The notes below the pieces were generated by a model. It was not told the origin of the DNA and made no database searches. It saw only the letters and a list, made by a program, of their open reading frames with translations. From Nocardia cyriacigeorgica (GTDB lineage: Bacteria; Actinomycetota; Actinomycetes; Mycobacteriales; Mycobacteriaceae), in assembly GCF_010858045.1 (NCBI RefSeq), contig NZ_JAAGVC010000032.1, positions 1 through 64,000 of the forward strand: a DNA stretch of 64,000 nucleotides. Reading direction: 5' to 3'. Both the position numbers and the translations under genes were made by a program. Below are positions 46,196 to 57,192 of this stretch, in pieces. Position 1 is the first letter of the stretch, and each line of letters opens with the position of its first letter.

Positions 46196-47778
46196 GGTCG
46201 GTGGCGGGGCCCGCCGACCGGGTGATCGTCATCGGCGCGGGATTGTCGGGCCTGGCCGCCGCGCTGTACCTCACCGGCGCCGGACGCCGGGTCACCGTGC
46301 TGGAGCGGGCCGATCACGTCGGCGGGCGGGTCGGCCGCTACCGCTTCGACGACTACGAGATCGACTCGGGGGCAACGGTGTTGACGCTGCCCGAGCTGAT
46401 CGACGACGCGCTGGCGGCGGTCGGACACGACCGCGAGTCGCTCACCGCGCCGCTGCGCATCCACCGGCTCGCGCCGTCGTATCACGCGCGCTTCGCCGAC
46501 GGCTCCGATATCCGGGTGTTCGCCGACCCGGATGAGATGGCGGCGGAAGTGGCACGGACCTGCGGTCCCGACGAAGCCGGGCGTTATCGACGGCTGCGCG
46601 AATGGCTGGCCCGGATCTACCGCGCCGAATTCGGCGAGTTCATGGACACCAACTTCGACTCGCCGCTGGACATGGTGCGGTTGCCGCGTAAACGCGCGGC
46701 GCTGCTGGAGCTGGTGCGCCTCGGCGGATTCGGGCGGCTCGGGCCACGGGTCCGCGGCTTCCTCCGCGATCCGCGGCTGACCAGGCTGTTCACCTTCCAG
46801 GCGCTGTACGCGGGGATGCCGCCGAACCGGGCACTGGCCGTCTACGGGGCGATCCCGCATATGGACACCTCGCTCGGAGTGTACTTCCCCGAGGGCGGTA
46901 TGCGCGCGGTCGCCGACGCCATGGCCGAGGCGCTGGTCGCCGCCGGTGCGCGGCTGGAACTCGGCGCCGAGGTCACCGGCATCGACTACGACCGCCGCCG
47001 GGCGCGCCGGGTCCGGCTGGCGGACGGCACGGCCCACGACTGCGACGCCGTGGTCGTCACCGCCGACCTCGGCGATATCGAACGCTTCGGGCTGCGCCGC
47101 AGGCGCGGGCTGCGGGCCTCTCCATCGGCGGTGGTCGCGCACGGCACCATTCCGGCCGACATCGCCGCGGGCTGGCCGATCCAGGCCCATCACACCATCG
47201 ATTTCGGCGCCGCCTGGGAACGCACCTTCACCGAGATCGCCGCACCGCGCGGTGGCCGGTTGATGAGCGACCCTTCCCTACTGCTGACCAGGCCCGCGCT
47301 CTCGGATCCCGGCCTGTATCTCGACCGCGCCGACGGCCGCCACGAGCCGTTCTCGCTGCTGGCGCCCTGCCCGAACCTGGATTCGGCGGCACTGGACTGG
47401 GCGAGCCTGGGCCCGGCGTACCTGCGCGAGCTGCTCGGCGTCCTCGAGCAGCGCGGCTACCACGGCATCGCCGAACACTTCCGGCTCGACCACCTCGACA
47501 CCCCGCAGACCTGGCTGGAGCAGGGCATGCTCAGTGGCACGCCGTTCTCCGCCGCCCATCTTTTCCGCCAGACCGGCCCGTTCCGGCCACGGAATCTGCC
47601 GCGCGGCAGCGACAACGTGGTTATCGCCGGTTGCGGCACTACGCCGGGCGTCGGTGTACCGACCGCCCTGCTGTCGGGGAAACTCGCGGCAAACCGGATA
47701 ATCGGGACACCGGAACGGCTCGGAAACGAAACCCCGCGCACCATCGGGACAGCCCCGCGCGAACAAGCCGTAAACTAA
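46192..47778 (+). CDS. crtI: Phytoene desaturase (CrtI family)
   Basis: FAD-dependent desaturase converting phytoene to lycopene through successive dehydrogenations. In 528 residues the dinucleotide motif VIVIGAGLSGLAAALYLTGA opens the protein (about 11-30), followed by ERADHVGGRVGRYRFDDYEI and DSGATVLTLPELID. LFTFQALYAGMPPNRALAVY and YFPEGGMRAVADAMAEALVA are typical CrtI blocks. The C-terminal FAD motif reads VVIAGCGTTPGVGVPTALLS, the CrtI ATxPGVG-like signature. GC-rich codon use matches its neighbours. mptA starts 60 bp downstream. The exact number of desaturations cannot be read from sequence. Confidence 0.93.
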   Translation: MRSVAGPADRVIVIGAGLSGLAAALYLTGAGRRVTVLERADHVGGRVGRYRFDDYEIDSGATVLTLPELIDDALAAVGHDRESLTAPLRIHRLAPSYHARFADGSDIRVFADPDEMAAEVARTCGPDEAGRYRRLREWLARIYRAEFGEFMDTNFDSPLDMVRLPRKRAALLELVRLGGFGRLGPRVRGFLRDPRLTRLFTFQALYAGMPPNRALAVYGAIPHMDTSLGVYFPEGGMRAVADAMAEALVAAGARLELGAEVTGIDYDRRRARRVRLADGTAHDCDAVVVTADLGDIERFGLRRRRGLRASPSAVVAHGTIPADIAAGWPIQAHHTIDFGAAWERTFTEIAAPRGGRLMSDPSLLLTRPALSDPGLYLDRADGRHEPFSLLAPCPNLDSAALDWASLGPAYLRELLGVLEQRGYHGIAEHFRLDHLDTPQTWLEQGMLSGTPFSAAHLFRQTGPFRPRNLPRGSDNVVIAGCGTTPGVGVPTALLSGKLAANRIIGTPERLGNETPRTIGTAPREQAVN

Positions 47779-47838
47779 GCGCCGACCTATCAGCTCGCGG
47801 TTGCGACCGCCGACCACACCCGGGGGGAACGACACCAC

Positions 47839-49527
47839 ATGCCACCCCCGGAAACGACTGCCCACGTGACTACCCCGGCGCAGGCCACCGTGTCTCCGAC
47901 ACCCGCGGCTCGATCCCGAAAACCAGCATCCGCACCCGCCCCGGGCAGCCCGCAGACGCTGCTGACGTGGCTACGCACCGCCGCCGACTTCGCGCGCAGC
48001 CCCGAGGGCCATGCGGCACTGCTCGGCCTGGTCGGCGCGATCATGATCACCTTCGGCGGTTTCGGCGCGGGCGCGGTGCGCAAACGCGATCCGCTGCTGG
48101 AAGCGATGCACCTGTCGTGGCTGCGTTTCGGGCACGGCTACGCGCTCTCGACGATCTTCGTCTGGATCGGCGTGCTGATGATGATCACCGCCTGGGTGCG
48201 GCTCGGCCGGGCCACGCTCGGCCGCGGCAGCTACTCCGGCGCGGGCGTCACGCTCAACGAGCTGCGCGCGATCGTCTGCATCTGGGTCGCGCCCATGCTG
48301 TTCGCGGTGCCGATGTTCAGCCAGGACGCCTACTCCTATCTGGCGCAGGGTGCGCTGCTGCGCGACGGCTTCGACCCGTACAAGGTCGGCCCCGTCGCCA
48401 ATCCCGGTGTGCTGCTGGACAACGTCAGCACCGTGTGGACCACCACCACCGCGCCCTACGGCCCGATCTTCCTGCTGCTCGGGCGCGCGATCACCACCAT
48501 CACCGACGACAACGTCGTGGCGGGGACCATCGCGCTGCGGCTGGTGATGCTGCCCGGCCTGGCATTGATGATGTGGGCCATCCCGTACCTGACCAAGCAT
48601 CTCGGCGGCAAGCCCACCGTCGCGCTGTGGCTGGCGGTGCTCAACCCGCTGGTGCTGATCCACCTCATCGGCGGCGTGCACAACGAACTGCTGATGGTCG
48701 GCCTGATGTGCGCCGGTATCGCCCTGGTGCTCGAGCGCAGGCATGTACTCGGCATCGTCGTCGTCGCGGTCGCGGTCGCCATCAAGGCCACCGCCGGTAT
48801 CGCCCTGCCGTTCCTGGTGTGGATCTGGATGTTGCACGAACGCGAACGACGCGCCGCCCAGGACAAGGAGTCCGGCGGCACGCTGCCGCATCCGGCGCTG
48901 CTGTTCGCCAAGATCGCCGGGCTCGGGTTGTCCGTGTTCGCGGTGGTGTTCGCGCTCGCGTCCGCGGCGGCCGGCGTCGGCATCGGCTGGCTGACGGCGC
49001 TGTCGGGCTCGAAGAAGATCATCAACTGGCTGTCGCTGCCGACCATCATGGCGCACGGCATGACCTGGATCGGCCCGCTGCCCTTCGACCCGGTGCTCAC
49101 CGTCACGCGTGCGCTGTGCGCCGCGGCACTGGTGGCGATCCTGGCCTGGACTTGGTGGCGGTTCCGGCACAGCGAACGCGAGGCCGTGCTCGGCATCCTC
49201 ATCGCGTTCGTCGCCATCGTCATCCTCTCGCCTGCCGCGCTGCCTTGGTACTACTCGTGGCCGCTGGCGCTGGCCGCCGCCTTCGCGCTGTCCACCAGGA
49301 CGCTCATGGTGCTGGTGGGGTTGTGCACCTGGTTGATGCTGGTGTTCCAGCCCGGCGGTTCGATCGGGCTGTACAACTTCTGGCATGTGGCCGCGGCGAC
49401 CTTCGCCGCGGTGGTGGCGGCGCTGTCGCTGCGCACGGTCGACCCGCTTCGGCTGCGCAGCACGCGCACGGTCACGGGCCCGGCGATCCCCTCGCCGGCC
49501 GATCCCGTCATCCATGACCGGCGCTGA
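47839..49527 (+). CDS. mptA: Alpha-(1->6)-mannopyranosyltransferase (MptA/MptB family)
   Basis: Polytopic GT-C glycosyltransferase using polyprenyl-phosphate mannose to extend the mannan backbone of lipomannan and lipoarabinomannan in the periplasm. The 562 residues have a Pro/Ala-rich cytoplasmic start (1-45) and about 13 hydrophobic segments. The first large extracellular loop carries FSQDAYSYLAQGALLRDGFD with the acidic catalytic residue region of the family. NPLVLIHLIGGVHNELLMVG and AAALPWYYSWPLALAAAFAL-like LSPAALPWYYSWPLALAA are further landmarks. It matches Rv2174 (mptA) in position next to idsA. The crtB start overlaps its last 14 bases. Confidence 0.9.
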   Translation: MPPPETTAHVTTPAQATVSPTPAARSRKPASAPAPGSPQTLLTWLRTAADFARSPEGHAALLGLVGAIMITFGGFGAGAVRKRDPLLEAMHLSWLRFGHGYALSTIFVWIGVLMMITAWVRLGRATLGRGSYSGAGVTLNELRAIVCIWVAPMLFAVPMFSQDAYSYLAQGALLRDGFDPYKVGPVANPGVLLDNVSTVWTTTTAPYGPIFLLLGRAITTITDDNVVAGTIALRLVMLPGLALMMWAIPYLTKHLGGKPTVALWLAVLNPLVLIHLIGGVHNELLMVGLMCAGIALVLERRHVLGIVVVAVAVAIKATAGIALPFLVWIWMLHERERRAAQDKESGGTLPHPALLFAKIAGLGLSVFAVVFALASAAAGVGIGWLTALSGSKKIINWLSLPTIMAHGMTWIGPLPFDPVLTVTRALCAAALVAILAWTWWRFRHSEREAVLGILIAFVAIVILSPAALPWYYSWPLALAAAFALSTRTLMVLVGLCTWLMLVFQPGGSIGLYNFWHVAAATFAAVVAALSLRTVDPLRLRSTRTVTGPAIPSPADPVIHDRR

Positions 49528-50560
49528 GCGCGGCCTCGACCTCACCGCCGGACCTGCCGGGCGCACGACCGAACGGCTGCGACCCGCCGACGCCACGGAA
49601 CTCGCCGAGGCGTATCGGCTGTGCCGCCGTATCGCCGCCGAACACGGCCGCACCTATTTCCTGGCGACTCGGCTGCTGACGGCCTCGCAGCGGCCCGCCG
49701 TGCACGCGCTGTACGCGTTCGCGCGGATGGTGGACGATATCGTCGACTGCGCGCCGCACGATGCTCCGACCGGCGCGCGGCGACCGGCGCACCACCTCCC
49801 CGTCACCGGCGCCGCGCTCGCCGCTCGGATCGATCTCATCGAAGAACAGCTCAGGGCGGCACTGGATCCCGCCGCCGCGGCACGACCGGCAACCGCCGTC
49901 ACCACCGACCAGCTCCGCGACGCGATCCTGCTCGCGCTCACCGACACCATCCGCCGTTACGGGATTGCGGCCGAACACTTCTGGACCTTCCTGCACTCCA
50001 TGCGGATGGATATCCCCGGCACACCGCAGTTCCGGAACCGGTACGCCGATATGGCCGAACTGAACGAGTACATGCGCGGTTCGGCGGCGGCGATCGGGCT
50101 GCAACTGCTGCCGGTGCTCGGCACCGCCGTCCCGGTCGCCGAGGCCGAACCGGCGGCGGCCGCCCTGGGCAACGCCTTCCAGCTCACCAATTTCCTGCGC
50201 GATATCGGCGAGGACCTGGATCGCGGCCGGATCTATCTGCCCGCCGCCGAACTCGCCGCCTTCGGCGTGGATGACGACCTGCTGGCCGAATGCCGCCGCA
50301 CCGGCCGCACCGATCGACGGATGCGGCGGGCGCTGGCGCACCTCATCGCCGTCAACCGGGATCTCTACCGCACCGCCGCACCTGGCATCGAACTGCTCGC
50401 ACCGCGAGTACGTCCGGCGATCCGCACCGCCGCGACCCTGTACGGCGCGATCTTGGAGCAGATCGAGGAGGCCGACTACCCGGTCTTCGACCGGCGCGCC
50501 GTGGTGCCGATGCACCGCAAGCTGCGCGTCGCCGCCGGAGCGTACCTGAGCGCCCGCTGA
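49514..50560 (+). CDS. crtB: Phytoene synthase
   Basis: Head-to-head prenyl synthase joining two GGPP to phytoene, the first committed carotenoid step. The ATG at 49514 lies inside the end of mptA and gives 348 residues. RTYFLATRLLTASQRPAVHA and LYAFARMVDDIVD hold the first Asp-rich motif, and FQLTNFLRDIGEDLDRGRIY LP together hold the second DxxxD motif (GNAFQLTNFLRDIGEDLDRG). YMRGSAAAIGLQLLPVLG is the conserved middle helix, and ADYPVFDRRAVVPMHRKLRV closes the domain. The overlap with mptA ties carotenoid synthesis to the mannosyltransferase transcript. Confidence 0.95.
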   Translation: MTGAERGLDLTAGPAGRTTERLRPADATELAEAYRLCRRIAAEHGRTYFLATRLLTASQRPAVHALYAFARMVDDIVDCAPHDAPTGARRPAHHLPVTGAALAARIDLIEEQLRAALDPAAAARPATAVTTDQLRDAILLALTDTIRRYGIAAEHFWTFLHSMRMDIPGTPQFRNRYADMAELNEYMRGSAAAIGLQLLPVLGTAVPVAEAEPAAAALGNAFQLTNFLRDIGEDLDRGRIYLPAAELAAFGVDDDLLAECRRTGRTDRRMRRALAHLIAVNRDLYRTAAPGIELLAPRVRPAIRTAATLYGAILEQIEEADYPVFDRRAVVPMHRKLRVAAGAYLSAR

Positions 50561-50567
50561 ACCGGCT

Positions 50568-50768
50568 CTACACCGGCCGCACCGCGCGCGCTTCGGGCCC
50601 TCGGCGCGCCTCCTCCACGTCGAATTCGACTTCCTGACCAGCCTCCAGTGACCGGAAGCCCTCGCCGAGGATCACCGAGTACTCGACGAACACATCCGCG
50701 CCACCCGGACGGGCGATGAACCCGAACCCTTTCTCCCGGTCGAACCATCGCACGGTGCCACGCACCAT
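50568..50768 (-). CDS. Cold-shock-like single-domain protein
   Basis: A 66-residue cold-shock domain. RNP1 is KGFGFIA, intact; the RNP2 region reads VFVEYS, with Glu where the common VFVHYS has His. The beginning [20 protein letters not shown] and the closing [20 protein letters not shown] fit the fold. Such proteins bind single-stranded RNA or DNA. The frame is convergent with crtB, only seven bases from its stop, and no terminator fits between them. It is shorter and more acidic than classical CspA. Regulation of mRNA translation is the family role, not shown here. Confidence 0.9.
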   Translation of the reverse strand: MVRGTVRWFDREKGFGFIARPGGADVFVEYSVILGEGFRSLEAGQEVEFDVEEARRGPEARAVRPV

Positions 50769-50869
50769 CGGCCATTTCCTCCTCGAACACCTTCCCCGGC
50801 CCTACTCGGTACATCACAATGCGCCTGCACCGCGTTTCGGGCAAGGCCGGAGTGCGCGGATCGACGGAC

Positions 50870-52837
50870 TCAGGGCAGGGCGACGATGGTGACGGTGGCT
50901 CCCGCTTGGACGTTGGCGTTCATCGCCGGAGTCTGGGAGACCACCACCGAGGAATCCAGTGGGGCCAGCTGGCGCACCTGCACCGACAGGCCAAGTCCTT
51001 CGAGCACGTTACGGGCTTCGGCGACCGACTTGCCCAGCACCTCGGGCATCTTCACCGCATCGGAGACCAGCAGCACCACCGACGAGCCGGCCTCGACCGT
51101 CGTCCCGGCCCCGGGATCGGTGCCGACGACCTGTCCGGCGGCCACGCTGCGATCGAAGCGGGGCCGGTTCTCGCTCACCGTGATGCCCAGGTCGGTGAGC
51201 ATCTGCTGGGCTTCCGCGGTGGTCTTGCCGCGCAGGTCCGGCAGCGTCACCGGCTGCGAACCCTTGCTGCTGTACACCTTCACGTGCGCGCCCATCGGCA
51301 GCACCGTGCCCGGCGCCGGGTCGACCTTGGCGAGCGTGCCCTCGGGAGCCGCACTCGGCGCCTCACCGGCGTCCACCGGCTGCAGGCCCTGATCGCGGAT
51401 GAGCTGGTTCACCTCGGCGATGTCCGCACCGGGCGCCACGTCCGGCACCTGCGGCTTACCGCTGGAGATCAGCACCGCGACAGTGGAGCCCTTCGTGACG
51501 CGGGAACCGGCCGAGGGATCGCTGCCGACCACGCCCCCCACCGGAATGGTGTCGGAGGCCTTCTGCCGCGTCGTGGTCTCGAATCCGGCGCTGCTGAGCA
51601 CCGCCGTGGCCTTCTCCACGTCCATCCCGGCGATGCTGGGCACCGCCTCGAACCGGCCCACCCCGAGCCACCATCCGCCGACACCGACCAGCAGGGTCAG
51701 CACCACCACAATGGCGATCCAGACCGCTGCGGTGCGGCGAGAATTGCCGCGATCGCCGGCGAAGGCCGGTGCCGGCCCCGGATGTGGGCGCACATGTTGC
51801 TGCGGCGGCGGTGGCGCGGCGGCGAACTCGGTGCGCGGCCGCTGCGCCGTGACCACCCTGGTGTGCTGGGGCTGTGCCACCGGGTGCGGGCGCGGCTCGG
51901 GCGGACGCGGACCGTCCGCACCGGGCACGGCCCGGTAGGACGAGCTCAGATGTTCGGCCGATTCCTGCGGCGCGGGCACCCGATAGGCGGGCAGTTCCAG
52001 CGACGCGCTGATCGCGCGCAGTTCGGCGACCATCTCGTTGGCGTCGGCGAACCGATGCGCGGGTTCGCGGGCGGTGGCGCGGGCGATGAGCGCGTCGAAC
52101 TCCGGCGGCACACCGGCGATGAACTGGCTCGGGCTCGGCACATCCTTCTCGATGCGCTGATAGGCCACCGACAGGGAGGTGTCGCCGGTGAACGGCACCC
52201 GCCCGGTGAGCAGTTCGAAGATCAGGATGCCGAAGGAATACACATCGCTGCGTGCGTCGGCGGTGCCGGAGGTGACCTGCTCCGGGGACAGATACGCGGC
52301 GGTGCCGAGGATGACGCTGGCGGAGGTGGTGTTGGCCGCGGCCACCGCGCGTACCAGGCCGAAGTCGGCGATCTTCACCTCGCCGGAATCGGAGATCAGC
52401 ACGTTCTCCGGCTTGATATCGCGGTGCACCAGCCCCGCCGCATGCGCCACCCCGATGGCCGCGAGCACCGGCTCGGCCACCGCGCGCACCGCGTGCGGCG
52501 GCATCGGACCGCGTTCGCGCAGCAGCTCACGCAGCGTGCCGCCCTCGACCAGCTCCATGATCAGGAACGGATGATCGCCGTCGACGCCCTGGTCGTACAC
52601 TGCGACCAGCGACGGATGTTTCAGCTTGGCGACGGCACGGGCCTCGAATTCGAAACGGGACAGGAACTGCGGATCACCGGCGAATTTGGGATCCATCACC
52701 TTGATCGCGACCGGGCGATCCAGACGGGTGTCCTCGCCGCGGAACACCATGGACATCCCACCCCGAGCGATCGGCGCATCGATGCGGTAACGCCCTTCCA
52801 GCATGTGGCCGATCAATTGATGTCCTCCGGCTTTCAC
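50870..52837 (-). CDS. pknL: PASTA-domain Ser/Thr protein kinase PknL
   Basis: Membrane Hanks-type kinase, 655 residues. The kinase domain covers about 16-275: P-loop IARGGMSMVFRGED, Lys46 in VAIK, catalytic loop LVHRDIKPEN (Asp140) and DFG at 158-160. A Pro/Arg-rich linker follows, then a membrane helix near 375-395 (TAAVWIAIVVVLTLLVGVGG). Four extracellular PASTA repeats begin at VPSIAGMDVEKATAVL, VPDVAPGADIAEVNQLIR, LPDLRGKTTAEAQQML and MPEVLGKSVAEARNVLEG. PASTA domains sense muropeptides. The M. tuberculosis protein is much shorter and, as I recall, lacks PASTA. It is divergent from an Rv2175c-like gene, a known PknL substrate. Confidence 0.94.
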   Translation of the reverse strand: MKAGGHQLIGHMLEGRYRIDAPIARGGMSMVFRGEDTRLDRPVAIKVMDPKFAGDPQFLSRFEFEARAVAKLKHPSLVAVYDQGVDGDHPFLIMELVEGGTLRELLRERGPMPPHAVRAVAEPVLAAIGVAHAAGLVHRDIKPENVLISDSGEVKIADFGLVRAVAAANTTSASVILGTAAYLSPEQVTSGTADARSDVYSFGILIFELLTGRVPFTGDTSLSVAYQRIEKDVPSPSQFIAGVPPEFDALIARATAREPAHRFADANEMVAELRAISASLELPAYRVPAPQESAEHLSSSYRAVPGADGPRPPEPRPHPVAQPQHTRVVTAQRPRTEFAAAPPPPQQHVRPHPGPAPAFAGDRGNSRRTAAVWIAIVVVLTLLVGVGGWWLGVGRFEAVPSIAGMDVEKATAVLSSAGFETTTRQKASDTIPVGGVVGSDPSAGSRVTKGSTVAVLISSGKPQVPDVAPGADIAEVNQLIRDQGLQPVDAGEAPSAAPEGTLAKVDPAPGTVLPMGAHVKVYSSKGSQPVTLPDLRGKTTAEAQQMLTDLGITVSENRPRFDRSVAAGQVVGTDPGAGTTVEAGSSVVLLVSDAVKMPEVLGKSVAEARNVLEGLGLSVQVRQLAPLDSSVVVSQTPAMNANVQAGATVTIVALP

Positions 52838-52963
52838 AAACCCTCTCCACCCCTCGCTGCGCGCGACAAGAGCAGCCGCGCCCTGCGGCCCCCACGATGG
52901 TATCCACCGAACGTCCCCGGGTGTCTCACGACGTGGTCGGCGCCAACGTCTACCGTTATCCGG

Positions 52964-53332
52964 GTGAGCGCATTTCCCTGCAGTGACGATGTTCTGCCCG
53001 CCTCGGTGACCCTGTTGTCACTTCCCGAAGTGGCAGAACGGCTCGGCATCGTGGTGACCAGGGTGCATCAGATGCTGCGCGACCATCAACTCCTGGCCGT
53101 CCGCCGGGACGGCGTGGCCGGCGTGCCGGAGATCTTCTTCGACGAGGACGGCAACGTCATCCGGTTCCTGCCCGGCCTGATCACCGTCATGCGTGATGCC
53201 AAATACACCGATGAGGAGATCCTGGAATGGATCTTCACCGACGACGATTCGCTGCCGGGTAAACCGGTCGAGGCGCTGCACGGCCCGCTGGCCCGCGAGG
53301 TGCTGCGCCGCGCCGCCGCCGAACCCTTCTGA
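52964..53332 (+). CDS. Rv2175c-like DNA-binding protein
   Basis: A 122-residue protein with an N-terminal winged or helix-turn-helix region LLSLPEVAERLGIVVTRVHQ, then LRDHQLLAVRRDGVAGVPEI and FLPGLITVMRDAKYTDEEIL, matching the M. tuberculosis Rv2175c family as I recall it. PLAREVLRRAAAEPF ends it. Rv2175c binds DNA and is phosphorylated by PknL. The GTG at 52964 is used; TACCGT lies seven bases upstream, so the message may be leaderless. The frame is open far upstream opposite pknL, which is only a shadow. Gene pair divergent from pknL. Confidence 0.88.
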   Translation: MSAFPCSDDVLPASVTLLSLPEVAERLGIVVTRVHQMLRDHQLLAVRRDGVAGVPEIFFDEDGNVIRFLPGLITVMRDAKYTDEEILEWIFTDDDSLPGKPVEALHGPLAREVLRRAAAEPF

Positions 53333-53352
53333 TCGACCCCCGATAGATCCCG

Positions 53353-53390
53353 CGCTCACCCGGTCGACGCTCGCGTCGGCCGGGTGAGCG
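53353..53390. terminator. Bidirectional hairpin between Rv2175c-like and aroG genes
   Basis: CGCTCACCCGG (53353-53363) pairs perfectly with CCGGGTGAGCG (53380-53390), and inside it CGACG (53365-53369) pairs with CGTCG (53374-53378) around a short loop. It lies between two convergent stop codons, fitting a shared intrinsic-type terminator without a U-tract. Confidence 0.8.
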
Positions 53391-53405
53391 GACTGTCCGG
53401 TCAGC

Positions 53406-55452
<2,047 letters not shown>

Positions 55453-55498
55453 GGCCGTGCCGGTTCTGGCCGGTCCCCACGATCGCCCGCCCGACGAA

Positions 55499-55536
55499 CA
55501 GCAGGCCCCGAGTCGAATCCGACTCGGGGCCTGCTG
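55499..55536. terminator. Perfect 17-bp hairpin between the exoribonuclease and qcrB
   Basis: Arms 55499-55515 and 55520-55536 are perfectly complementary with an AATC loop. The two flanking genes converge (stops at 55452 and 55549), so the structure can end both transcripts. It is one of the clearest terminators in the window. Confidence 0.92.
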
Positions 55537-55548
55537 CGGTGTCAGCGG

Positions 55549-57192
55549 TCAGTGGCTGTGCTTGCCACCATTGCCGTTGGCGTTCTCCTGTGCCTTCTTC
55601 AGCACGGCGAGCTGCTTGTGCTCCTCCTCCAGCTCGGTGGCGAAGTGCTGCTCGCTCTCCTGCCACGGATCCGGGAAAAGGAAGCTGCCGGTACCGGGCT
55701 GGCCGGCCGAACCCAGCTGGTTCATCTTCTTGGGCACCGGGGCGCCCTGGTACTCCAGCGGGATCGGGTGGCCGTGCTCGTCCACCGGGCCCAGCGGCTG
55801 GTGCACCTCGATGTACTCACCATGCGGCAGCCGCTTGATCACACCGGTCTCGATGCCGTGCTCGAGCACCGCCCGGTCGCTGCGCTGCAGACCGATGCAG
55901 AACCGGTAGGTCAGGAAGTAGGCGATCGGCGGACCGAGCAGCAGGCCGATCCGACCGACCCAGGTGGTGGCGTTCAGCGAGATGTCGAACTTCAACGAGA
56001 TGATGTCGTTGACGCAGGCCAGGGTCAGGATCAGGTAGAACGTGATCGCCATGGCACCGATCGCGGTACGCACCGGCACATCGCGCGGACGCTGCAACAG
56101 GTTGTGGTTGGCGGTGTCCTTGGTGAGCCGCTTCTCGATCCACGGGTAGGCGATCAGCAGGGTGAACACCAAGCCCATCACCAGCGCGACCCAGAACACC
56201 GCCGGAACGGTGTAACGGCCCAGGTACAACTCCCACGGTGGCATCAGGCGCGCCATACCGTCGGTCCACATCATGTAGAAGTCGGGCTGCGAACCGGCCG
56301 AGACCTGCGAGGGGTTGTACGGACCGAGGTTCCAGATCGGGTTGATCTGGAGCACGCCGCCCATGATGCCGACGAAGCCGAGGGTGAAGGCGAAGAACGC
56401 GCCCTGGTCCGCGGCGAACACCGGCACGATGCGGGCACCGACGACGTTGTTCTCGGTGCGGCCCGGTCCGGGGAACTGGGTGTGCTTCTGGTACCAGACG
56501 ATGGCCACGTGTGCGGCGATCAGCGCGAGCATGATGCCGGGGAACAGGAGCACGTGCGCGATGTAGAGGCGCGGGATGATGATCTCGCCGGGGAAGTCGC
56601 CGCCGAACATCAGCCAGTGCAGCCAGGTACCCACCACCGGCACACCGATGGTGATACCGGAGAACGCGGCGCGCAGACCGGTGCCGGAGAGCAGGTCGTC
56701 GGGCAGCGAGTAGCCGAAGAAGCCTTCGAACATCGCCATGATCAGCAGCAGCGAACCGATCACCCAGTTCGCCTCACGCGGCTTGCGGAACGCGCCGGTG
56801 AAGAAGATGCGCAGCAGGTGCACGATGATCGAGGCCGCGAACAGCAGCGCCGCCCAGTGATGCACCTGGCGCACGAACAGGCCACCGCGCACCTCGAAGG
56901 AGATGTTCAGCGCCGTCTCGTACGCCCGCGACATGCCCACACCACGCAGCGGCTGGTAGGCACCGTCGTAGACGACGTGGCTCATCGACGGGTCGAAGTA
57001 CAGCGTCAGGTACACACCCGACAGCAGCAGGATGATGAACGCGTAGAGGGCGATCTCACCCAGCAGGAACGACCAGTGGGTCGGGAAGACCTTGTTGATC
57101 GACCGGCGCATGAACGCGGCGGCGCGGTAGCGCTCGTCCACGGCGTCGGCGTGGGCACCGACCTTCCGGCCGATTGCTGTTGGAGAACTCAT
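55549..57192 (-). CDS. qcrB: Cytochrome bc1 complex cytochrome b subunit
   Basis: Menaquinol-oxidising, di-haem subunit of the actinobacterial bc1-aa3 supercomplex, 547 residues. The N-terminal half has the haem-binding four-helix bundle with [20 protein letters not shown] and [20 protein letters not shown], and the Qo-site sequence is [11 protein letters not shown]-like [20 protein letters not shown], holding PPWE in place of mitochondrial PEWY. About nine membrane segments end near residue 430, followed by a long cytoplasmic tail ([20 protein letters not shown] onward) typical of actinobacterial QcrB. The ATG overlaps the qcrA stop. This is the site targeted by imidazopyridine inhibitors in mycobacteria. 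Confidence 0.96.
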   Translation of the reverse strand: MSSPTAIGRKVGAHADAVDERYRAAAFMRRSINKVFPTHWSFLLGEIALYAFIILLLSGVYLTLYFDPSMSHVVYDGAYQPLRGVGMSRAYETALNISFEVRGGLFVRQVHHWAALLFAASIIVHLLRIFFTGAFRKPREANWVIGSLLLIMAMFEGFFGYSLPDDLLSGTGLRAAFSGITIGVPVVGTWLHWLMFGGDFPGEIIIPRLYIAHVLLFPGIMLALIAAHVAIVWYQKHTQFPGPGRTENNVVGARIVPVFAADQGAFFAFTLGFVGIMGGVLQINPIWNLGPYNPSQVSAGSQPDFYMMWTDGMARLMPPWELYLGRYTVPAVFWVALVMGLVFTLLIAYPWIEKRLTKDTANHNLLQRPRDVPVRTAIGAMAITFYLILTLACVNDIISLKFDISLNATTWVGRIGLLLGPPIAYFLTYRFCIGLQRSDRAVLEHGIETGVIKRLPHGEYIEVHQPLGPVDEHGHPIPLEYQGAPVPKKMNQLGSAGQPGTGSFLFPDPWQESEQHFATELEEEHKQLAVLKKAQENANGNGGKHSH

